A stretch of DNA of 64,000 bases from an uncultured Erwinia sp. (GCA_913775305.1 CAJYIY010000051.1:1-64000); one strand, 5' to 3'; shown: positions 9,960 to 21,470, counted from the stretch's first letter. Translations and numbers: made by a program. The notes: generated by a model from the sequence alone, not told the origin.

Positions 9960-11174
9960 TTACTGGTGGTAACCGCCGAGGAAGCGGCCAAATTTGGTAA
10001 TCGCCATTTCCAGGTCGTCTACGCGCGGCAGGGTCACAATGCGCACATGATCCGGCCACGGCCAGTTGAAGGCGCTGCCCTGAACCAGCAGAACTTTTTC
10101 CTGCAGCAGGAAGTCGAGCACCATTTTCTGGTCATCCTGGATATTGAACTTTTTCGCGTCAATTTTCGGGAACATATACAGCGCCCCGTCGGGCTTCACG
10201 CAGCTGACGCCGGGGATATCATTGATTAGCTCCCAGGCCCGGTTGCGTTGTTCATACAGTCGACCACCCGGCTGGATAAACTCACTGATGCTCTGATATC
10301 CGCCCAGTGCAGTCTGAATGGCGTGCTGCGCCGGAACGTTGGCGCACAGGCGCATCGACGCCAGCATTTCCAGGCCTTCGATGTAGCCTTTAGCGTGCTT
10401 TTTCGGTCCGTTCAGTACCATCCAGCCCTGACGAAAACCGGCAACGCGGTAGGTTTTTGACAGGCCGTTGAAAGTAATGGTCAGCAGGTCCGGTGCCAGC
10501 GCGGCGATGGAATGGTGACGGGCGGCGTCATAAAGAATTTTGTCGTAGATTTCGTCAGCAAAAATAATCAGATTGTGCTGACGGGCGATCTCAACCACTT
10601 CCAGCAGCAGTTCTTTGCTGTAGACCGCACCCGTTGGGTTGTTCGGGTTGATAATCACGATGCCACGCGTGCGTGGGGTAATTTTGCTGCGAATATCGTC
10701 AAGGTCCGGGAACCAGCCTGCGGATTCATCACAGAGATAATGTACGGCTTTGCCGCTGGACAGCGATACGGCAGCGGTCCACAGGGGGTAATCCGGGGCC
10801 GGGACCAGCATTTCGTCGCCGCTGTTCAGTAGCGCCTGCATCGATTGAACGATCAGTTCGGACACACCGTTACCGATATAGATATCTTCAACGGTCGTGT
10901 CGCGCACCCCCAGGGCCTGATAATGCTGCATGATGGCTTTGCGGGCAGAGTAAAGGCCTTTGGAATCACAATAGCCCTGAGCGCTGGGCAGATTACGAAT
11001 CACGTCGACCAGAATTTCATCCGGGGCTTCAAAACCAAAAGGGGCAGGGTTACCGATATTAAGTTTAAGAACCTTGTTGCCTTCTTCTTCGAGGCGCCTG
11101 GCTTCTTTTAATACCGGGCCGCGAATGTCATAACACACATTATCCAGTTTGCTGGATTTATCAATTTGGGTCAT
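9960..11174 (-). CDS. alaA: Glutamate-pyruvate aminotransferase AlaA
   Basis: 404-residue class I/II PLP-dependent aminotransferase making alanine from pyruvate and glutamate; cytoplasmic. The chain shows LKLNIGNPAPFGFEAPDE, GYCDSKGLYSARKAI, the cofactor-contacting NPNNPTGAVYS and FADEIYDKI, the Schiff-base lysine in NGLSKTYRVAGFRQGW (about residue 240) and the substrate-carboxylate Arg in HVRIVTLPRV. The ATG at 11174 is preceded by AAGGTG at good spacing and matches the E. coli start better than the GTG three codons earlier. It diverges from lrhA across a 1 kb non-coding region. Confidence 0.96.
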   Translation of the reverse strand: MTQIDKSSKLDNVCYDIRGPVLKEARRLEEEGNKVLKLNIGNPAPFGFEAPDEILVDVIRNLPSAQGYCDSKGLYSARKAIMQHYQALGVRDTTVEDIYIGNGVSELIVQSMQALLNSGDEMLVPAPDYPLWTAAVSLSSGKAVHYLCDESAGWFPDLDDIRSKITPRTRGIVIINPNNPTGAVYSKELLLEVVEIARQHNLIIFADEIYDKILYDAARHHSIAALAPDLLTITFNGLSKTYRVAGFRQGWMVLNGPKKHAKGYIEGLEMLASMRLCANVPAQHAIQTALGGYQSISEFIQPGGRLYEQRNRAWELINDIPGVSCVKPDGALYMFPKIDAKKFNIQDDQKMVLDFLLQEKVLLVQGSAFNWPWPDHVRIVTLPRVDDLEMAITKFGRFLGGYHQ

Positions 11175-12202
11175 CTCGGTCACCTTGACTTGCAGGAGGG
11201 TTTTCCTGCCGTGGAAAACTGAACGTTACACAATGTACTCTTCTCCTTACCGCTTTTGAAGGGTAGCAGCCGGGTTTGGCGCGTTAAACGCGCTTTTTTC
11301 ACGCGGCTCACACCACGGTAAGAAGTGCGGATGATTTGTGGAATTAAATAGAGAAAAACCAGGAACATTCATCACCGATCGCGGGTCTTAAAAAATAGCA
11401 GCGTGAAAGGCAGACGCGGCTTTTGAAGACAAAATATTTGCGTGATATTGCACAATTCATTAACAGAAAATGGATTGATGATTACTGAAACAGTCAAAGT
11501 ATATTTATTGTTTGAGTATTTATTGAGCGCCTGCGGTCGACCTTCAGTGCTTAAAATTCTGCAAACGTAATGAGCGGCTCAAACGACAGATCGCGTACGA
11601 TTTTTGAACAGAATTTTGATTTCTGATTACTTGGGTCTCATTGGCGTGCTGTCGCGGGGAAAATCTTACTTTAGAGATAAGAATAATCGCAATTAGGCTT
11701 AAAAAGTAGGCGGCAGTATGTCAGGATGAGTTTCAGGAGACTTTCCGCTGATTTACAAGGGACTTCTGGTAATAAAAAAATAGTTTTTATACCCTAAAAG
11801 GGTAAATAAATCTTAACATTTACATCGTAATGATGTTGGGGCGCGGTGACAGATTCTCCCGTATGATTCTTTTCAGATGCCTCCAGATATGCGTTTTTTT
11901 TCGGCAAAGTTTGCCGGATAAAGCCGTCACCACGCAGCGGTCTGCTGCTTATGGATCACCATAGCGTGGAATGATGATTAATCAGAGTAAGACACCTTTT
12001 AAACTGTCCGTGATGGTCGTAATGTTGGCCTGCCCGGCAAGCAGTACAGGGTCCTGCTATTGAGAGTTTAAGTAATCCATCAGCGGAGAGTACGGCGTTA
12101 GCGCTGATGAAATTACGCATTGATTATCGACTTATCTTTTTGATAAGAAAGTAATAACACCAGGGTAGCTGTTTGTAAAAAACTTATAAAGTGAAGAAAA
12201 AC
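11175..12202. promoter_or_regulatory. 1 kb non-coding region between alaA and lrhA
   Basis: No supported gene. It holds the divergent start signals of alaA and lrhA and, on the plus side, what is probably a long lrhA leader. Small hairpins are visible: TACCC/GGGTA at 11790-11804, CGGCAA/TTGCCG at 11902-11916 (just after an eight-T run) and CTTATC/GATAAG at 12131-12147, about 55 bases before the lrhA start. E. coli lrhA is known to be autoregulated and to have an extended leader; the size here fits that. I could not place promoters securely. Confidence 0.5.
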
Positions 12203-13129
12203 ATGACTAGTGCAAATCGTCCGATACTTAATCTCGACCTCGATCTGCTGAGAACATTCGTGGCTGTAGCCGATCTGAATACTTTCGCTGCCGCTGCTGC
12301 TGCAGTATGCAGAACCCAGTCAGCGGTCAGCCAGCAGATGCAGCGTCTTGAACAACTGGTTGGCAAAGAGCTGTTTGCCAGACATGGACGCAACAAATTA
12401 TTGACGGAACATGGTATTCAGCTGTTGGGCTACGCGCGAAAAATCCTGCGCTTCAACGATGAGGCCTGCACTTCGCTGATGTACAGTAACGTTCAGGGTG
12501 TGCTGACGATCGGCGCATCTGACGACACATCTGATACTATTTTACCGTTCCTGCTTAACCGCGTGACCTCTGTTTACCCGAAGCTGGCCATCGATGTCCG
12601 GGTGAAGCGTAACCCGTTTATGATGGAAATGCTGAATCAGGGTGAGGTTGACCTGGTCGTGACCACCTCCAGCCCGATGAATTTTGCCTGGCAGGTGCTG
12701 AGGACTTCACCAACGCTGTGGTACTGCGCTGCGGATTACATCTTCCAGCGCGGGGAGGCGATTCCTCTGGTGCTGCTGGATGAGCCAAGCCCTTACCGTG
12801 ATATGGCTATCGATCACCTTAACGAAGCCGGCATTCCGTGGCGTATCTCCTATGTCGCCTCTACGCTGGCTGCGGTGCGCGCAGCGGTGAAAGCCGGCCT
12901 GGGGGTAACCGCCCGCCCGGTTGAGATGATGAGCCCGGAGCTGCGGGTGATGGGGGCGGCGGAAGGCTTGCCGGCCCTGCCGGACACCGAGTATCTGCTG
13001 TGCCGTAATCCGGACAGTGATAACGAGCTGGCGCTGGCCATCTTCAATGCAATGGAGTCCAGCAACGATCCCTATGCCCTGGTGAATGCGAATCCTGACG
13101 GTTCCGCGCTGTTTGATGAAGATGAGTAG
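12203..13129 (+). CDS. lrhA: LysR-type regulator LrhA (HexA/PecT group)
   Basis: 308-residue LysR-type transcription factor. The N-terminal winged helix is almost identical to E. coli LrhA, with [33 protein letters not shown] and [15 protein letters not shown], followed by a periplasmic-binding-like effector domain from about residue 90. E. coli LrhA represses flhDC motility genes; the Erwinia/Pectobacterium orthologue HexA and Dickeya PecT repress virulence factors and exoenzymes. The ATG at 12203 corresponds to the E. coli start; a GTG at 12191 is possible but non-conserved. The acidic C-terminal tail is not conserved. A strong terminator follows, separating it from nuo. Confidence 0.94.
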   Translation: MTSANRPILNLDLDLLRTFVAVADLNTFAAAAAAVCRTQSAVSQQMQRLEQLVGKELFARHGRNKLLTEHGIQLLGYARKILRFNDEACTSLMYSNVQGVLTIGASDDTSDTILPFLLNRVTSVYPKLAIDVRVKRNPFMMEMLNQGEVDLVVTTSSPMNFAWQVLRTSPTLWYCAADYIFQRGEAIPLVLLDEPSPYRDMAIDHLNEAGIPWRISYVASTLAAVRAAVKAGLGVTARPVEMMSPELRVMGAAEGLPALPDTEYLLCRNPDSDNELALAIFNAMESSNDPYALVNANPDGSALFDEDE

Positions 13130-13192
13130 TGCGTCAGTAACAGGCAGGCGTGCATAGTTCGGGCAGCTCATTGCCGTCAGAAATGAAATTAG

Positions 13193-13230
13193 AGCCTTTC
13201 AGTGCTTTTTTCCGCTGAAAGGCTTTTTTT
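13193..13230 (+). terminator. Rho-independent terminator after lrhA
   Basis: 10-bp perfect stem AGCCTTTCAG / CTGAAAGGCT with a 12-base loop, followed by seven T. Confidence 0.92.
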
Positions 13231-13791
13231 GTCATCTTTTTAACATCTGAATCTGCTTTCCTCTTCAATTAACGCTGTTTTCACTTCGTTGCTGATAATT
13301 CCTTAAAAGCGCCAGTTTTACACCTGTAGACGGCAGTGTCGTTTGTGCGATGAATTGATTTTGCACAAGGCGCATTGAACAAAAAACGTTCATAAAATAC
13401 AAAAGTGTGTCCCCGATCAAAAAAATAACCCTGGTATGGGGCAGGAAATTATGATTATTCCTGCCAGAATAGAGATTCTGTAATACGCAATCCGTACGGC
13501 TTTTAGCTGCAATGCTTTTATCAGGTCCTACCACTGACACGATTTAGCTTAATGTTTGAGCATTAATTGTTAAAATAGTGTTGAAACTGTAAATTAGCAT
13601 GCGGATACTTTTGTCAAAGTTGACAAAAGGTTATTGAAAGGAGTAAAAAACCCCATAAAATAGCTGCTTAATCAAAACAGGCAGTATAATTTATAAGGTC
13701 TTTTATTTTTCCCTTGAATCGACGTGGTGTGTTAACTGCCAAGAGAGTAGAGCAGGACGCGGAACACCACTTTTGGTGAGTAAGCAAGAGT
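13231..13791 (+). promoter_or_regulatory. nuo operon promoter and leader region
   Basis: About 560 bp without a supported gene, as expected for nuo, which in E. coli has a long upstream region responding to ArcA, Nar and Fnr. Visible elements: an FNR-like half-conserved site TTGAT-N4-CACAA near 13356; TTGTTA-17-TAAATT starting at about 13567 as a weak sigma70-type candidate; a perfect 10+2+10 inverted repeat at 13608-13629; and an isolated consensus -10 TATAAT at 13685-13690 without a good -35. The true start site cannot be decided from sequence. Confidence 0.5.
13608..13629. repeat. Perfect 22-bp palindrome in the nuo leader
   Basis: The arms CTTTTGTCAA and TTGACAAAAG are exact reverse complements around an AG centre. 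It sits about 160-185 bp before nuoA. The size and symmetry fit a dimeric regulator's operator; no T-run follows, so a terminator is unlikely. Confidence 0.6.
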
Positions 13792-14229
13792 ATGTCAACA
13801 ACCACAGAAGTCGTCGCCCATCATTGGGCATTTGCTGTTTTCCTGATCGTCTCAATCGGTCTGTGTTGCCTGATGTTGGCCGGAGCGTGGTTCCTTGGAG
13901 GGAAAAGCCGGGGAAGGGACAAAAATACCCCTTTTGAGTCGGGTGCTCCTTCCGTTGGTAGCGCTAAACTGCGCCTCTCTGCCAAATTCTATCTGGTGGC
14001 TATGTTCTTCGTTATCTTCGACGTTGAAGCCCTCTATCTTTACGCATGGTCGACAGCTATTCGCGAAAGCGGATGGATCGGTTTTGTGGAAGCCGCCATT
14101 TTCATCCTGGTATTGCTTGCTGGTCTGGTTTATCTGGTTCGCATCGGCGCGCTGGACTGGGCTCCTGCCCGCCGTCGATTTGACGTGAAGCCAACCACCA
14201 TCTCGCACTCCAACCGTAATACGCAGTAA
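13792..14229 (+). CDS. nuoA: NADH:quinone oxidoreductase subunit A
   Basis: 145-residue ND3-type membrane subunit of complex I. Three hydrophobic helices (about 15-37, 68-90 and 97-120) surround the conserved loop [15 protein letters not shown] and the [11 protein letters not shown] segment typical of NuoA. It is the first gene of the nuo operon and 17 bp before nuoB. The ribosome site is weak (GAGTAAGCAAGAG just upstream). Confidence 0.96.
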   Translation: MSTTTEVVAHHWAFAVFLIVSIGLCCLMLAGAWFLGGKSRGRDKNTPFESGAPSVGSAKLRLSAKFYLVAMFFVIFDVEALYLYAWSTAIRESGWIGFVEAAIFILVLLAGLVYLVRIGALDWAPARRRFDVKPTTISHSNRNTQ

Positions 14230-14246
14230 CAACGAGGCATAAAGAC

Positions 14247-14921
14247 ATGGACTATACGCTCACCCGCATAGACCCGAACGGTGAGAATGACCGTTACCCC
14301 CTGCAAAAACAGGAGATCGTAGCCGATCCCCTGGAAAAGCACGTTCATCAAAACGTCTACATGGGTAAGCTTGAACACGCCATGCACGACCTGGTGAACT
14401 GGGGACGCAAGAACTCCCTCTGGCCGTTTAACTTCGGTCTTTCCTGTTGTTATGTCGAAATGACCACCTCGTTTACCTCGGTACACGACGTGGCGCGTTT
14501 TGGTTCGGAAGTCATTCGTGCTTCACCTCGTCAGGCCGACTTCATGGTGGTTGCAGGAACCTGCTTTACGAAAATGGCCCCGGTTATTCAGCGCCTGTAC
14601 GACCAGATGCTGGAACCAAAGTGGGTGATTTGTATGGGCGCCTGTGCCAACTCTGGCGGTATGTACGACATCTACTCCGTGGTTCAGGGCGTCGATAAGT
14701 TCCTGCCGGTTGATGTGTATATCCCCGGTTGCCCGCCGCGTCCTGAAGCATATATGCAGGCGCTGCTCCTGCTGCAGGAATCGATTGGCAAAGAGCGTCG
14801 TCCTCTGTCGTGGGTGGTCGGCGATCAGGGTGTCTACCGCGCCAACATGCAATCCGAGCGTGAGCGTAAACACGCAGAACGTATTGCGGTCACTAATCTG
14901 CGAAGCCCTGACGAAATTTAA
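14247..14921 (+). CDS. nuoB: NADH:quinone oxidoreductase subunit B
   Basis: 224-residue peripheral subunit carrying iron-sulfur cluster N2, the last electron carrier before quinone. The four cluster cysteines are visible: the tandem pair Cys67-Cys68 in LSCCYVEM, Cys133 in MGACANSGG and Cys162 in PGCPPRPE. It is followed by a 117-bp spacer with a 14-bp palindrome before nuoCD. Confidence 0.97.
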   Translation: MDYTLTRIDPNGENDRYPLQKQEIVADPLEKHVHQNVYMGKLEHAMHDLVNWGRKNSLWPFNFGLSCCYVEMTTSFTSVHDVARFGSEVIRASPRQADFMVVAGTCFTKMAPVIQRLYDQMLEPKWVICMGACANSGGMYDIYSVVQGVDKFLPVDVYIPGCPPRPEAYMQALLLLQESIGKERRPLSWVVGDQGVYRANMQSERERKHAERIAVTNLRSPDEI

Positions 14922-15006
14922 GCCAAGCAGTTTATGGATGAGGTCAGCAACAGCACAACAAGATGACAAACAACGTGCGCCGACCCGCCTTACGCCAACA
15001 CTGAGT

Positions 15007-15020
15007 GCCTGTCGACAGGC
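15007..15020. repeat. Palindrome between nuoB and nuoCD
   Basis: Perfect 14-bp palindrome GCCTGTC/GACAGGC in the 117-bp spacer. It forms a compact hairpin or a protein site; no T-tract. Confidence 0.55.
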
Positions 15021-15038
15021 CAGAATGGTGAACAACTT

Positions 15039-16838
15039 ATGACAGATTTAACCACGCAAGATCTCGCTCAGCCTTCATGGCAAACCCGCGATCACCTGGA
15101 CGATCCGGTGATCGGCGAGCTGCGTAACCGTTTTGGGCCAGATGCCTTTACCGTTCAACCAACCCGTACCGGCATACCGGTAGTTTGGGTGAAGCGTGAA
15201 CAGTTATTAGAAGTGATTGAGTATCTGCGCAAGCTGCCAAAACCCTATGTCATGCTGTATGACCTGCATGGTATGGACGAGCGTCTGCGTACCCACCGTG
15301 CCGGTTTGCCGGCTGCGGATTTTTCCGTTTTCTATCACTTCATCTCCATTGAACGTAATCGCGACATTATGCTCAAGGTGGCGTTGTCTGAAAACGATCT
15401 CAATGTGCCAACCATTACCAAAATTTTTGCCAATGCCAACTGGTATGAGCGCGAAACCTGGGAAATGTTCGGCATCAATATCGTGGGTCACCCGCACCTG
15501 ACGCGCATCATGATGCCGCAGAGCTGGGAAGGCCACCCGCTGCGTAAAGACTATCCGGCACGTGCGACCGAATTCGATCCCTTTGAGCTGACGAAGCAAA
15601 AAGAAGATCTGGAAATGGAAAACATGACCTTCAAGCCGGAAGACTGGGGCATGAAGCGTGGGACCAACAATGAGGACTTTATGTTCCTCAACCTCGGTCC
15701 AAACCACCCGTCAGCGCACGGTGCATTCCGTATTATCCTGCAGCTGGATGGTGAAGAGATCGTCGACTGCGTGCCGGATATCGGCTATCACCACCGCGGT
15801 GCGGAAAAGATGGGTGAGCGCCAGTCCTGGCACAGTTACATCCCTTACACAGACCGCATCGAGTATCTTGGCGGCTGTGTTAACGAAATGCCGTACGTGC
15901 TGGCAGTTGAAAAACTGGCCGGAATTAAAGTGCCAGAGCGCGTGGAAGTGATCCGCGTCATGCTGTCAGAACTGTTCCGTATAAACAGCCATCTGCTCTA
16001 CATTTCTACGTTTATTCAGGACGTCGGTGCGATGTCTCCGGTGTTCTTTGCCTTTACCGATCGCCAGAAAATTTATGACGTGGTGGAAGCGATTACCGGC
16101 TTCCGTATGCATCCGGCCTGGTTCCGCATCGGCGGCGTGGCGCACGATCTGCCTAACGGCTGGGAGCGCCTGCTGCGTGAGTTCCTTGACTGGTTGCCGA
16201 AACGTCTTAAAGCCTACGAACAGACAGCGTTAAAAAACAGCGTCCTGATTGGGCGCGCCAAAGGCGTTTCTGCCTATAACCTGGAAGAAGCACTGACCTG
16301 GGGCACGACCGGTGCAGGCCTGCGTGGTACCGGTCTGGACTTTGACGTGCGTAAATGGCGTCCCTACTCCGGTTACGAAAACTTCGACTTTGAAGTGCCA
16401 GTCGGTGGCGGGGTGAGCTGTGCCTATACTCGTGTGATGCTCAAAATGGAAGAGATGCGCCAGAGTATGCGTATCCTCGAACAGTGTCTGAACAACATGC
16501 CTTCGGGTCCATTTAAAGCCGATCATCCGCTGACAACGCCACCGCCTAAAGAGCGCACGCTGCAGCACATTGAAACCCTGATCACGCACTTCCTGCAGGT
16601 TTCCTGGGGGCCAGTCATGCCGGCCAATGAATCCTTCCAGATGATTGAAGCGACGAAGGGGATTAACAGTTACTACCTGACCAGCGATGGCAGCACCATG
16701 AGCTACCGCACCCGCGTGCGTACGCCAAGCTTCCCGCATCTGCAGCAGATCCCTTCCGTGATCAACGGCAGCCTGGTATCCGATCTGATCGTATACCTCG
16801 GTAGTATCGACTTTGTTATGTCAGACGTGGACCGCTAA
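15039..16838 (+). CDS. nuoC: NADH:quinone oxidoreductase fused subunit CD
   Basis: 599-residue fusion of the 30-kDa (NuoC, about 1-185) and 49-kDa (NuoD, about 210-599) subunits, the arrangement typical of enteric bacteria. The C part has [13 protein letters not shown] and the signature [20 protein letters not shown] with GHPLRKDYP. The D part has [10 protein letters not shown], which lines the quinone pocket, [13 protein letters not shown] and the C-terminal [16 protein letters not shown]. The linker is rich in charged residues ([12 protein letters not shown]). The start ATG is 15039. nuoE begins 2 bp after the stop. Confidence 0.97.
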   Translation: MTDLTTQDLAQPSWQTRDHLDDPVIGELRNRFGPDAFTVQPTRTGIPVVWVKREQLLEVIEYLRKLPKPYVMLYDLHGMDERLRTHRAGLPAADFSVFYHFISIERNRDIMLKVALSENDLNVPTITKIFANANWYERETWEMFGINIVGHPHLTRIMMPQSWEGHPLRKDYPARATEFDPFELTKQKEDLEMENMTFKPEDWGMKRGTNNEDFMFLNLGPNHPSAHGAFRIILQLDGEEIVDCVPDIGYHHRGAEKMGERQSWHSYIPYTDRIEYLGGCVNEMPYVLAVEKLAGIKVPERVEVIRVMLSELFRINSHLLYISTFIQDVGAMSPVFFAFTDRQKIYDVVEAITGFRMHPAWFRIGGVAHDLPNGWERLLREFLDWLPKRLKAYEQTALKNSVLIGRAKGVSAYNLEEALTWGTTGAGLRGTGLDFDVRKWRPYSGYENFDFEVPVGGGVSCAYTRVMLKMEEMRQSMRILEQCLNNMPSGPFKADHPLTTPPPKERTLQHIETLITHFLQVSWGPVMPANESFQMIEATKGINSYYLTSDGSTMSYRTRVRTPSFPHLQQIPSVINGSLVSDLIVYLGSIDFVMSDVDR

Positions 16839-16840
16839 TT

Positions 16841-17356
16841 ATGCACGATCAAAGAATTGCGATCGAAACGATCGATGAATCCGGAGCTTTCATGCTGAGT
16901 GCGGCAGAGCGTGATGCCATCGAGCATGAAAAGCACCATTACGAAGATGCCCGCGCAGCGTCAATTGAAGCGTTGAAAATCGTTCAGAAACAGCGCGGCT
17001 GGGTGCCAGATGGTGCAATCCACGCGATTGCTGAAGTGCTCGGCATCCCGGCCAGCGATGTGGAAGGTGTGGCAACGTTCTACAGCCAGATTTACCGCAC
17101 GCCGGTCGGGCGCCATGTGATCCGCTACTGCGACAGCGTGGTGTGCCACATCACCGGTTTCCAGGGGATTCAGGCCGAACTGGAAAACCAGCTTAATATT
17201 AAGCCGGGTCAGACGACGACAGACGGCCGCTTTACGCTGCTGCCTACCTGCTGTCTTGGCAACTGCGACAAGGGACCGGTGATGATGGTGGATGAAGATA
17301 CCCACGTTCATCTGACGCCGGAAGGTCTCGCCAACTTACTGGAGCAGTATCAATGA
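16841..17356 (+). CDS. nuoE: NADH:quinone oxidoreductase subunit E
   Basis: 171-residue thioredoxin-fold subunit binding the [2Fe-2S] cluster N1a of the NADH dehydrogenase module. The cluster cysteines are Cys97 and Cys102 (YCDSVVC) and Cys138 and Cys142 (TCCLGNC). It is about five residues longer at the N-terminus than the E. coli protein. The stop overlaps the nuoF start (ATGA), so translation is coupled. Confidence 0.97.
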   Translation: MHDQRIAIETIDESGAFMLSAAERDAIEHEKHHYEDARAASIEALKIVQKQRGWVPDGAIHAIAEVLGIPASDVEGVATFYSQIYRTPVGRHVIRYCDSVVCHITGFQGIQAELENQLNIKPGQTTTDGRFTLLPTCCLGNCDKGPVMMVDEDTHVHLTPEGLANLLEQYQ

Positions 17357-18693
17357 AAACGATTATTCGTACTGCCGAAACGCATCCGCTGACGTGGCGC
17401 ATGCGTGACGATAAGCAGCCGGTATTCTTCGACGAGTACCGCAGTAAGAATGGCTATGCCGGTGCTGAAAAAGCGCTGAAATCCATGTCGCCGGATGAGA
17501 TTGTGAGTCAGGTTAAAGATTCCGGTCTGAAAGGGCGCGGCGGTGCGGGCTTCTCCACCGGCCTGAAGTGGAGCCTGATGCCTAAAGATGAATCCATGAA
17601 CATCCGTTACCTGCTGTGTAACGCCGATGAGATGGAGCCGGGCACCTACAAAGACCGCCTGCTGATGGAGCAGATGCCCCATCAGCTGGTGGAAGGCATG
17701 CTTATCGGTGCCTTCGCGCTGAAGGCCTATCGCGGCTATATCTTCCTGCGCGGTGAGTACGTTGAGGCGGCGGCAAATCTGCGTCGTGCGATTGCTGAAG
17801 CCACTGAAGCGGGCCTGTTGGGTAAAAATATCCTCGGCACCGGCTTTAACTTTGAACTGTTCGTGCACACCGGTGCAGGCCGTTATATCTGTGGCGAAGA
17901 AACCGCGCTGATCAACTCGCTGGAAGGCCGCCGTGCCAACCCGCGTTCCAAGCCGCCTTTCCCGGCTTCGGCAGGGGTGTGGGGCAAACCGACCTGCGTG
18001 AATAACGTGGAAACCATCTCTAACGTTCCGGCAATTATTGCCAACGGCGTTGACTGGTACAAAGGCATCTCCACCAGTGAAGATGCGGGTACCAAGATGA
18101 TGGGCTTTTCCGGTCGCGTTAAGAATCCTGGCGTATGGGAGCTGCCGTTTGGCACCACCGCGCGTGAGATCCTGGAAGATTATGCCGGTGGCATGCGTGA
18201 CGGCCTGAAATTCAAGGCCTGGCAGCCGGGTGGGGCCGGGACGGACTTCCTGACTGAACAACACCTCGACCTGCCGATGGAATTTGCCAGCATTGGTAAA
18301 GCGGGGAGTCGACTGGGTACCGCGCTGGCAATGGCCGTCGACCATGAGATCAACATGGTTTCACTGGTACGCAATCTGGAAGAGTTCTTTGCCCGCGAAT
18401 CCTGTGGCTGGTGCACACCGTGCCGCGATGGTCTGCCGTGGAGTGTGAAAATTCTGCGCGCGCTGGAACGTAAACAGGGGCAGCCGGGAGATATCGAAAC
18501 CCTGCTGCAACTCTGTCGCCAGCTTGGCCCGGGTAAAACCTTCTGTGCGCATGCGCCTGGCGCAGTAGAGCCACTGCAAAGTGCCATTAAATATTTCCGC
18601 GAAGAGTTCGAAGCGGGTATGGCACCTCAGGTATACAGCAACGCGCACGCGATTAGCGGCATCCAGCCGAACCTGTTAAAGGCTCGCTGGTAA
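17353..18693 (+). CDS. nuoF: NADH:quinone oxidoreductase subunit F
   Basis: 446-residue subunit with the NADH- and FMN-binding sites and cluster N3. Motifs: [16 protein letters not shown] (FMN/NADH glycine-rich loop), [33 protein letters not shown] and the [4Fe-4S] motif [12 protein letters not shown] with Cys351, Cys354 and Cys357, plus a later Cys in [14 protein letters not shown]. It overlaps nuoE by 4 bp and is separated from nuoG by a hairpin-bearing 50-bp spacer. Confidence 0.97.
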   Translation: MKTIIRTAETHPLTWRMRDDKQPVFFDEYRSKNGYAGAEKALKSMSPDEIVSQVKDSGLKGRGGAGFSTGLKWSLMPKDESMNIRYLLCNADEMEPGTYKDRLLMEQMPHQLVEGMLIGAFALKAYRGYIFLRGEYVEAAANLRRAIAEATEAGLLGKNILGTGFNFELFVHTGAGRYICGEETALINSLEGRRANPRSKPPFPASAGVWGKPTCVNNVETISNVPAIIANGVDWYKGISTSEDAGTKMMGFSGRVKNPGVWELPFGTTAREILEDYAGGMRDGLKFKAWQPGGAGTDFLTEQHLDLPMEFASIGKAGSRLGTALAMAVDHEINMVSLVRNLEEFFARESCGWCTPCRDGLPWSVKILRALERKQGQPGDIETLLQLCRQLGPGKTFCAHAPGAVEPLQSAIKYFREEFEAGMAPQVYSNAHAISGIQPNLLKARW

Positions 18694-18705
18694 GCAAAGT
18701 TTAAC

Positions 18706-18723
18706 GCCCGATTGTTATCGGGC
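18706..18723 (+). other. Stem-loop between nuoF and nuoG
   Basis: 7-bp perfect stem GCCCGAT / ATCGGGC with loop TGTT in the spacer before nuoG. Only CTTACGG follows, so it is probably an RNA-stability or attenuation element, not a full terminator. Confidence 0.6.
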
Positions 18724-18743
18724 CTTACGGAAGCATGTTCACT

Positions 18744-21470
18744 ATGGCTACAATTCATGTAGACGGTAAAGAATATGATGTTGATGGCGCAAACAACCTG
18801 CTACAGGCCTGTTTGTCCCTCGGCTTAGATATTCCTTATTTCTGCTGGCACCCTGCGCTCGGTAGCGTCGGTGCCTGCCGCCAGTGTGCGGTGAAGCAGT
18901 TCCAAAATGCCGAAGATACCCGTGGTCGTCTGGTGATGTCCTGTATGACTCCGGCATCCGACGGCACTTTCATCTCTATTGATGACGGCGAAGCAAAAGA
19001 GTTCCGCGAAAGCGTAGTTGAGTGGCTGATGACCAACCACCCACACGACTGCCCGGTGTGTGAAGAGGGCGGTAACTGCCATCTTCAGGATATGACGGTG
19101 ATGACTGGCCACAGCTTCCGCCGCTACCGTTTCACCAAGCGTACCCACCAAAATCAGGATCTCGGCCCGTTCATCTCCCATGAAATGAACCGCTGTATCG
19201 CCTGCTATCGCTGCGTGCGTTATTACAAAGATTACGCAGACGGCACCGACCTGGGCGTTTACGGTGCGCACGATAACGTTTACTTCGGTCGTCCGGAAGA
19301 CGGCGTGCTGGAAAGCGAGTTCTCCGGTAATCTGGTTGAAATTTGTCCGACCGGGGTGTTCACCGATAAAACCCACTCCGAGCGCTATAACCGTAAGTGG
19401 GATATGCAGTATGCGCCAAGCATCTGCCAGCAGTGCAGCATTGGCTGTAACACCAGCCCGGGTGAACGTTATGGTGAACTGCGCCGTATCGAAAACCGCT
19501 ACAACGGTACGGTTAACAGCTACTTCCTTTGCGACCGTGGCCGCTTTGGCTATGGCTATGTGAATCTGAAAGATCGTCCCCGCCAGCCTGTGCAGCGCCG
19601 TGGCGATGACTGGATCGCTCTGAATGCCGAACAGGCGATGCAGGGCGCGGCAGATGTACTGCGTCAGGCATCCAAAGTGATCGGCATCGGTTCTCCGCGT
19701 GCCAGCGTTGAAAGCAACTTTGCCCTGCGCGAGCTGGTCGGGGCGGAAAACTTCTCTACCGGGATCCCGGCAGGGGAGCAGGCGCGTCTGGAGCTGATGC
19801 TGGAGATCCTGCGTAACAGCGGTATTCATACCCCGTCTCTGCACGATATCGAAAGCTACGATGCGGTGCTGGTGCTCGGTGAAGACCTGACTCAGACCGG
19901 TGCGCGCGTTGCGCTTGCCGTGCGTCAGGCCGTGAAGGGTAAATCCCGTGAGATGGCGGCGGCACAGAAAGTGGCGGACTGGCAGATCGCGGCGATCCTG
20001 AATATCGGTCAGAATGCCAAACACCCGCTATTTGTGACTAACGTTGACCAGACGCGTCTCGATGATATCGCTGCGTGGAGCTACCGTGCTCCGGTTGAAG
20101 ACCAGGCGCGTCTGGGCTTCGCGATTGCCCATGAGCTGGACGCCAGTGCCCCGGCGGTCAGCGGTCTGGATGCTTCGCTGAACGGTAAAATCGACGTCAT
20201 CGTACAGGCGCTTGCCGGTGCGAAGAAACCGCTCATCATTTCCGGCACCCATTCCGGCAGTGAAGCGGTGATCCAGGCGGCTGCCAACGTGGCGAAAGCG
20301 CTGAAAGGCCGCGGGCAGGATGTTGGTATCACTCTGCTGGCTGGCGCCAGCAACAGCGTTGGCCTCGGCATGATTGGTGGTAACACGCTGGATGCGGCCC
20401 TGCACGAACTGGAAAGCGGTTCAGCGGATGCGGTCATCGTGCTGGAAAACGATCTCTATCGTCAGTTGCCAAAAGCCCGGGTTGATGCGGCTCTGAAAAA
20501 TACGCCAAACGTGATTGTTATCGATCACCAGCGTACGGCAACCACCGAAAAAGCCGGTCTGATTCTTTCTACCGCCAGCTTTGCCGAAAGCGACGGTACG
20601 GTGGTCAACCAGGAAGGCCGTGCTCAGCGCTTCTTCCAGGTTTACGACCCGGCCTGGTACGACAACAAAGTTGAGATGCTGGAAAGCTGGCGCTGGCTGC
20701 ACGCGCTGCAAAGCACCATCAACAGCCGCGAGCCTGACTGGACGCAGCTGGACCACGTCATTGATTCCTGCATCGCGGCGCTACCGCAGCTGGCAGCCAT
20801 CAAAGAGGCGGCACCGGATGCCAGCTTCCGTATTCGCGGTCAGAAGCTGTCGCGCTCACCGATTCGCTCCAGTGGTCGTACCGCAATGCGTGCCAATATC
20901 AGCGTCCATGAACCCCGCCAGACGCAGGATAAAGACACGATGTTTGCCTTCTCGATGGAAGGGAACAACCAGCCGGGCGCAGCGCGTTCGCAGATCCCCT
21001 TTGCCTGGGCACCGGGCTGGAACTCACCGCAGGCCTGGAACAAATTCCAGGCCGAAGTGGGCGGCAGCCTGCGCCATGGCGATCCGGGTGTACGCCTGTT
21101 TGAAGCGGGCCCTTCGCAGCTGGGCTGGTTTGAAAACATTCCGGCTGCCTTTGAGGGCAGCGACAGCCGCTGGCGCGTGGCGCCGTACTTCCATCTGTTT
21201 GGCAGTGAAGAAATGACCCAGCGTTCGCCGGTAATGCAGCAGCGAATGCCGACAGCCTATGTGATGGTGAATCCGGACGATGCGGCGAAGCTGGGCATTA
21301 ACGCCGACAGCGCCGTTCAGTTCAACTGCCAGGGGGAAACCCTGCGCCTGCCGGTGCGCTTCTCCAGCACGCTGCAGGCAGGGCAGGTTGGTCTGCCTTT
21401 GGGCTTGCCGGGCATCCCTCCATTCCTGTCGGGCGCTGAAATCGACAATCTGCAGGAGGCGGCACAATGA
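18744..21470 (+). CDS. nuoG: NADH:quinone oxidoreductase subunit G
   Basis: 908-residue (E. coli length) iron-sulfur subunit of the peripheral arm. The N-terminal ferredoxin domain holds a [2Fe-2S] cluster ([19 protein letters not shown]). Next come the His/Cys-ligated N5 site ([16 protein letters not shown]) and a [4Fe-4S] pair ([11 protein letters not shown] ... VEICPTGVF). The molybdopterin-oxidoreductase-like domain carries the extra N7 motif CQQCSIGCN that E. coli NuoG also has. The ATG at 18744 is chosen over the one at 18735 because GGAAG then lies about 10 bases upstream and the protein starts [11 protein letters not shown]. The stop overlaps the nuoH start. Confidence 0.96.
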   Translation: MATIHVDGKEYDVDGANNLLQACLSLGLDIPYFCWHPALGSVGACRQCAVKQFQNAEDTRGRLVMSCMTPASDGTFISIDDGEAKEFRESVVEWLMTNHPHDCPVCEEGGNCHLQDMTVMTGHSFRRYRFTKRTHQNQDLGPFISHEMNRCIACYRCVRYYKDYADGTDLGVYGAHDNVYFGRPEDGVLESEFSGNLVEICPTGVFTDKTHSERYNRKWDMQYAPSICQQCSIGCNTSPGERYGELRRIENRYNGTVNSYFLCDRGRFGYGYVNLKDRPRQPVQRRGDDWIALNAEQAMQGAADVLRQASKVIGIGSPRASVESNFALRELVGAENFSTGIPAGEQARLELMLEILRNSGIHTPSLHDIESYDAVLVLGEDLTQTGARVALAVRQAVKGKSREMAAAQKVADWQIAAILNIGQNAKHPLFVTNVDQTRLDDIAAWSYRAPVEDQARLGFAIAHELDASAPAVSGLDASLNGKIDVIVQALAGAKKPLIISGTHSGSEAVIQAAANVAKALKGRGQDVGITLLAGASNSVGLGMIGGNTLDAALHELESGSADAVIVLENDLYRQLPKARVDAALKNTPNVIVIDHQRTATTEKAGLILSTASFAESDGTVVNQEGRAQRFFQVYDPAWYDNKVEMLESWRWLHALQSTINSREPDWTQLDHVIDSCIAALPQLAAIKEAAPDASFRIRGQKLSRSPIRSSGRTAMRANISVHEPRQTQDKDTMFAFSMEGNNQPGAARSQIPFAWAPGWNSPQAWNKFQAEVGGSLRHGDPGVRLFEAGPSQLGWFENIPAAFEGSDSRWRVAPYFHLFGSEEMTQRSPVMQQRMPTAYVMVNPDDAAKLGINADSAVQFNCQGETLRLPVRFSSTLQAGQVGLPLGLPGIPPFLSGAEIDNLQEAAQ

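Noticed and set aside
12131-12147. CTTATC/GATAAG hairpin before lrhA as a terminator
   Set aside because: Short AT-rich stem with T in the loop, not after the stem; too weak to terminate.
13265-13540. 91-codon minus-strand frame in the lrhA-nuoA gap
   Set aside because: No family resemblance and it covers the nuo promoter region; codon use unlike its neighbours.
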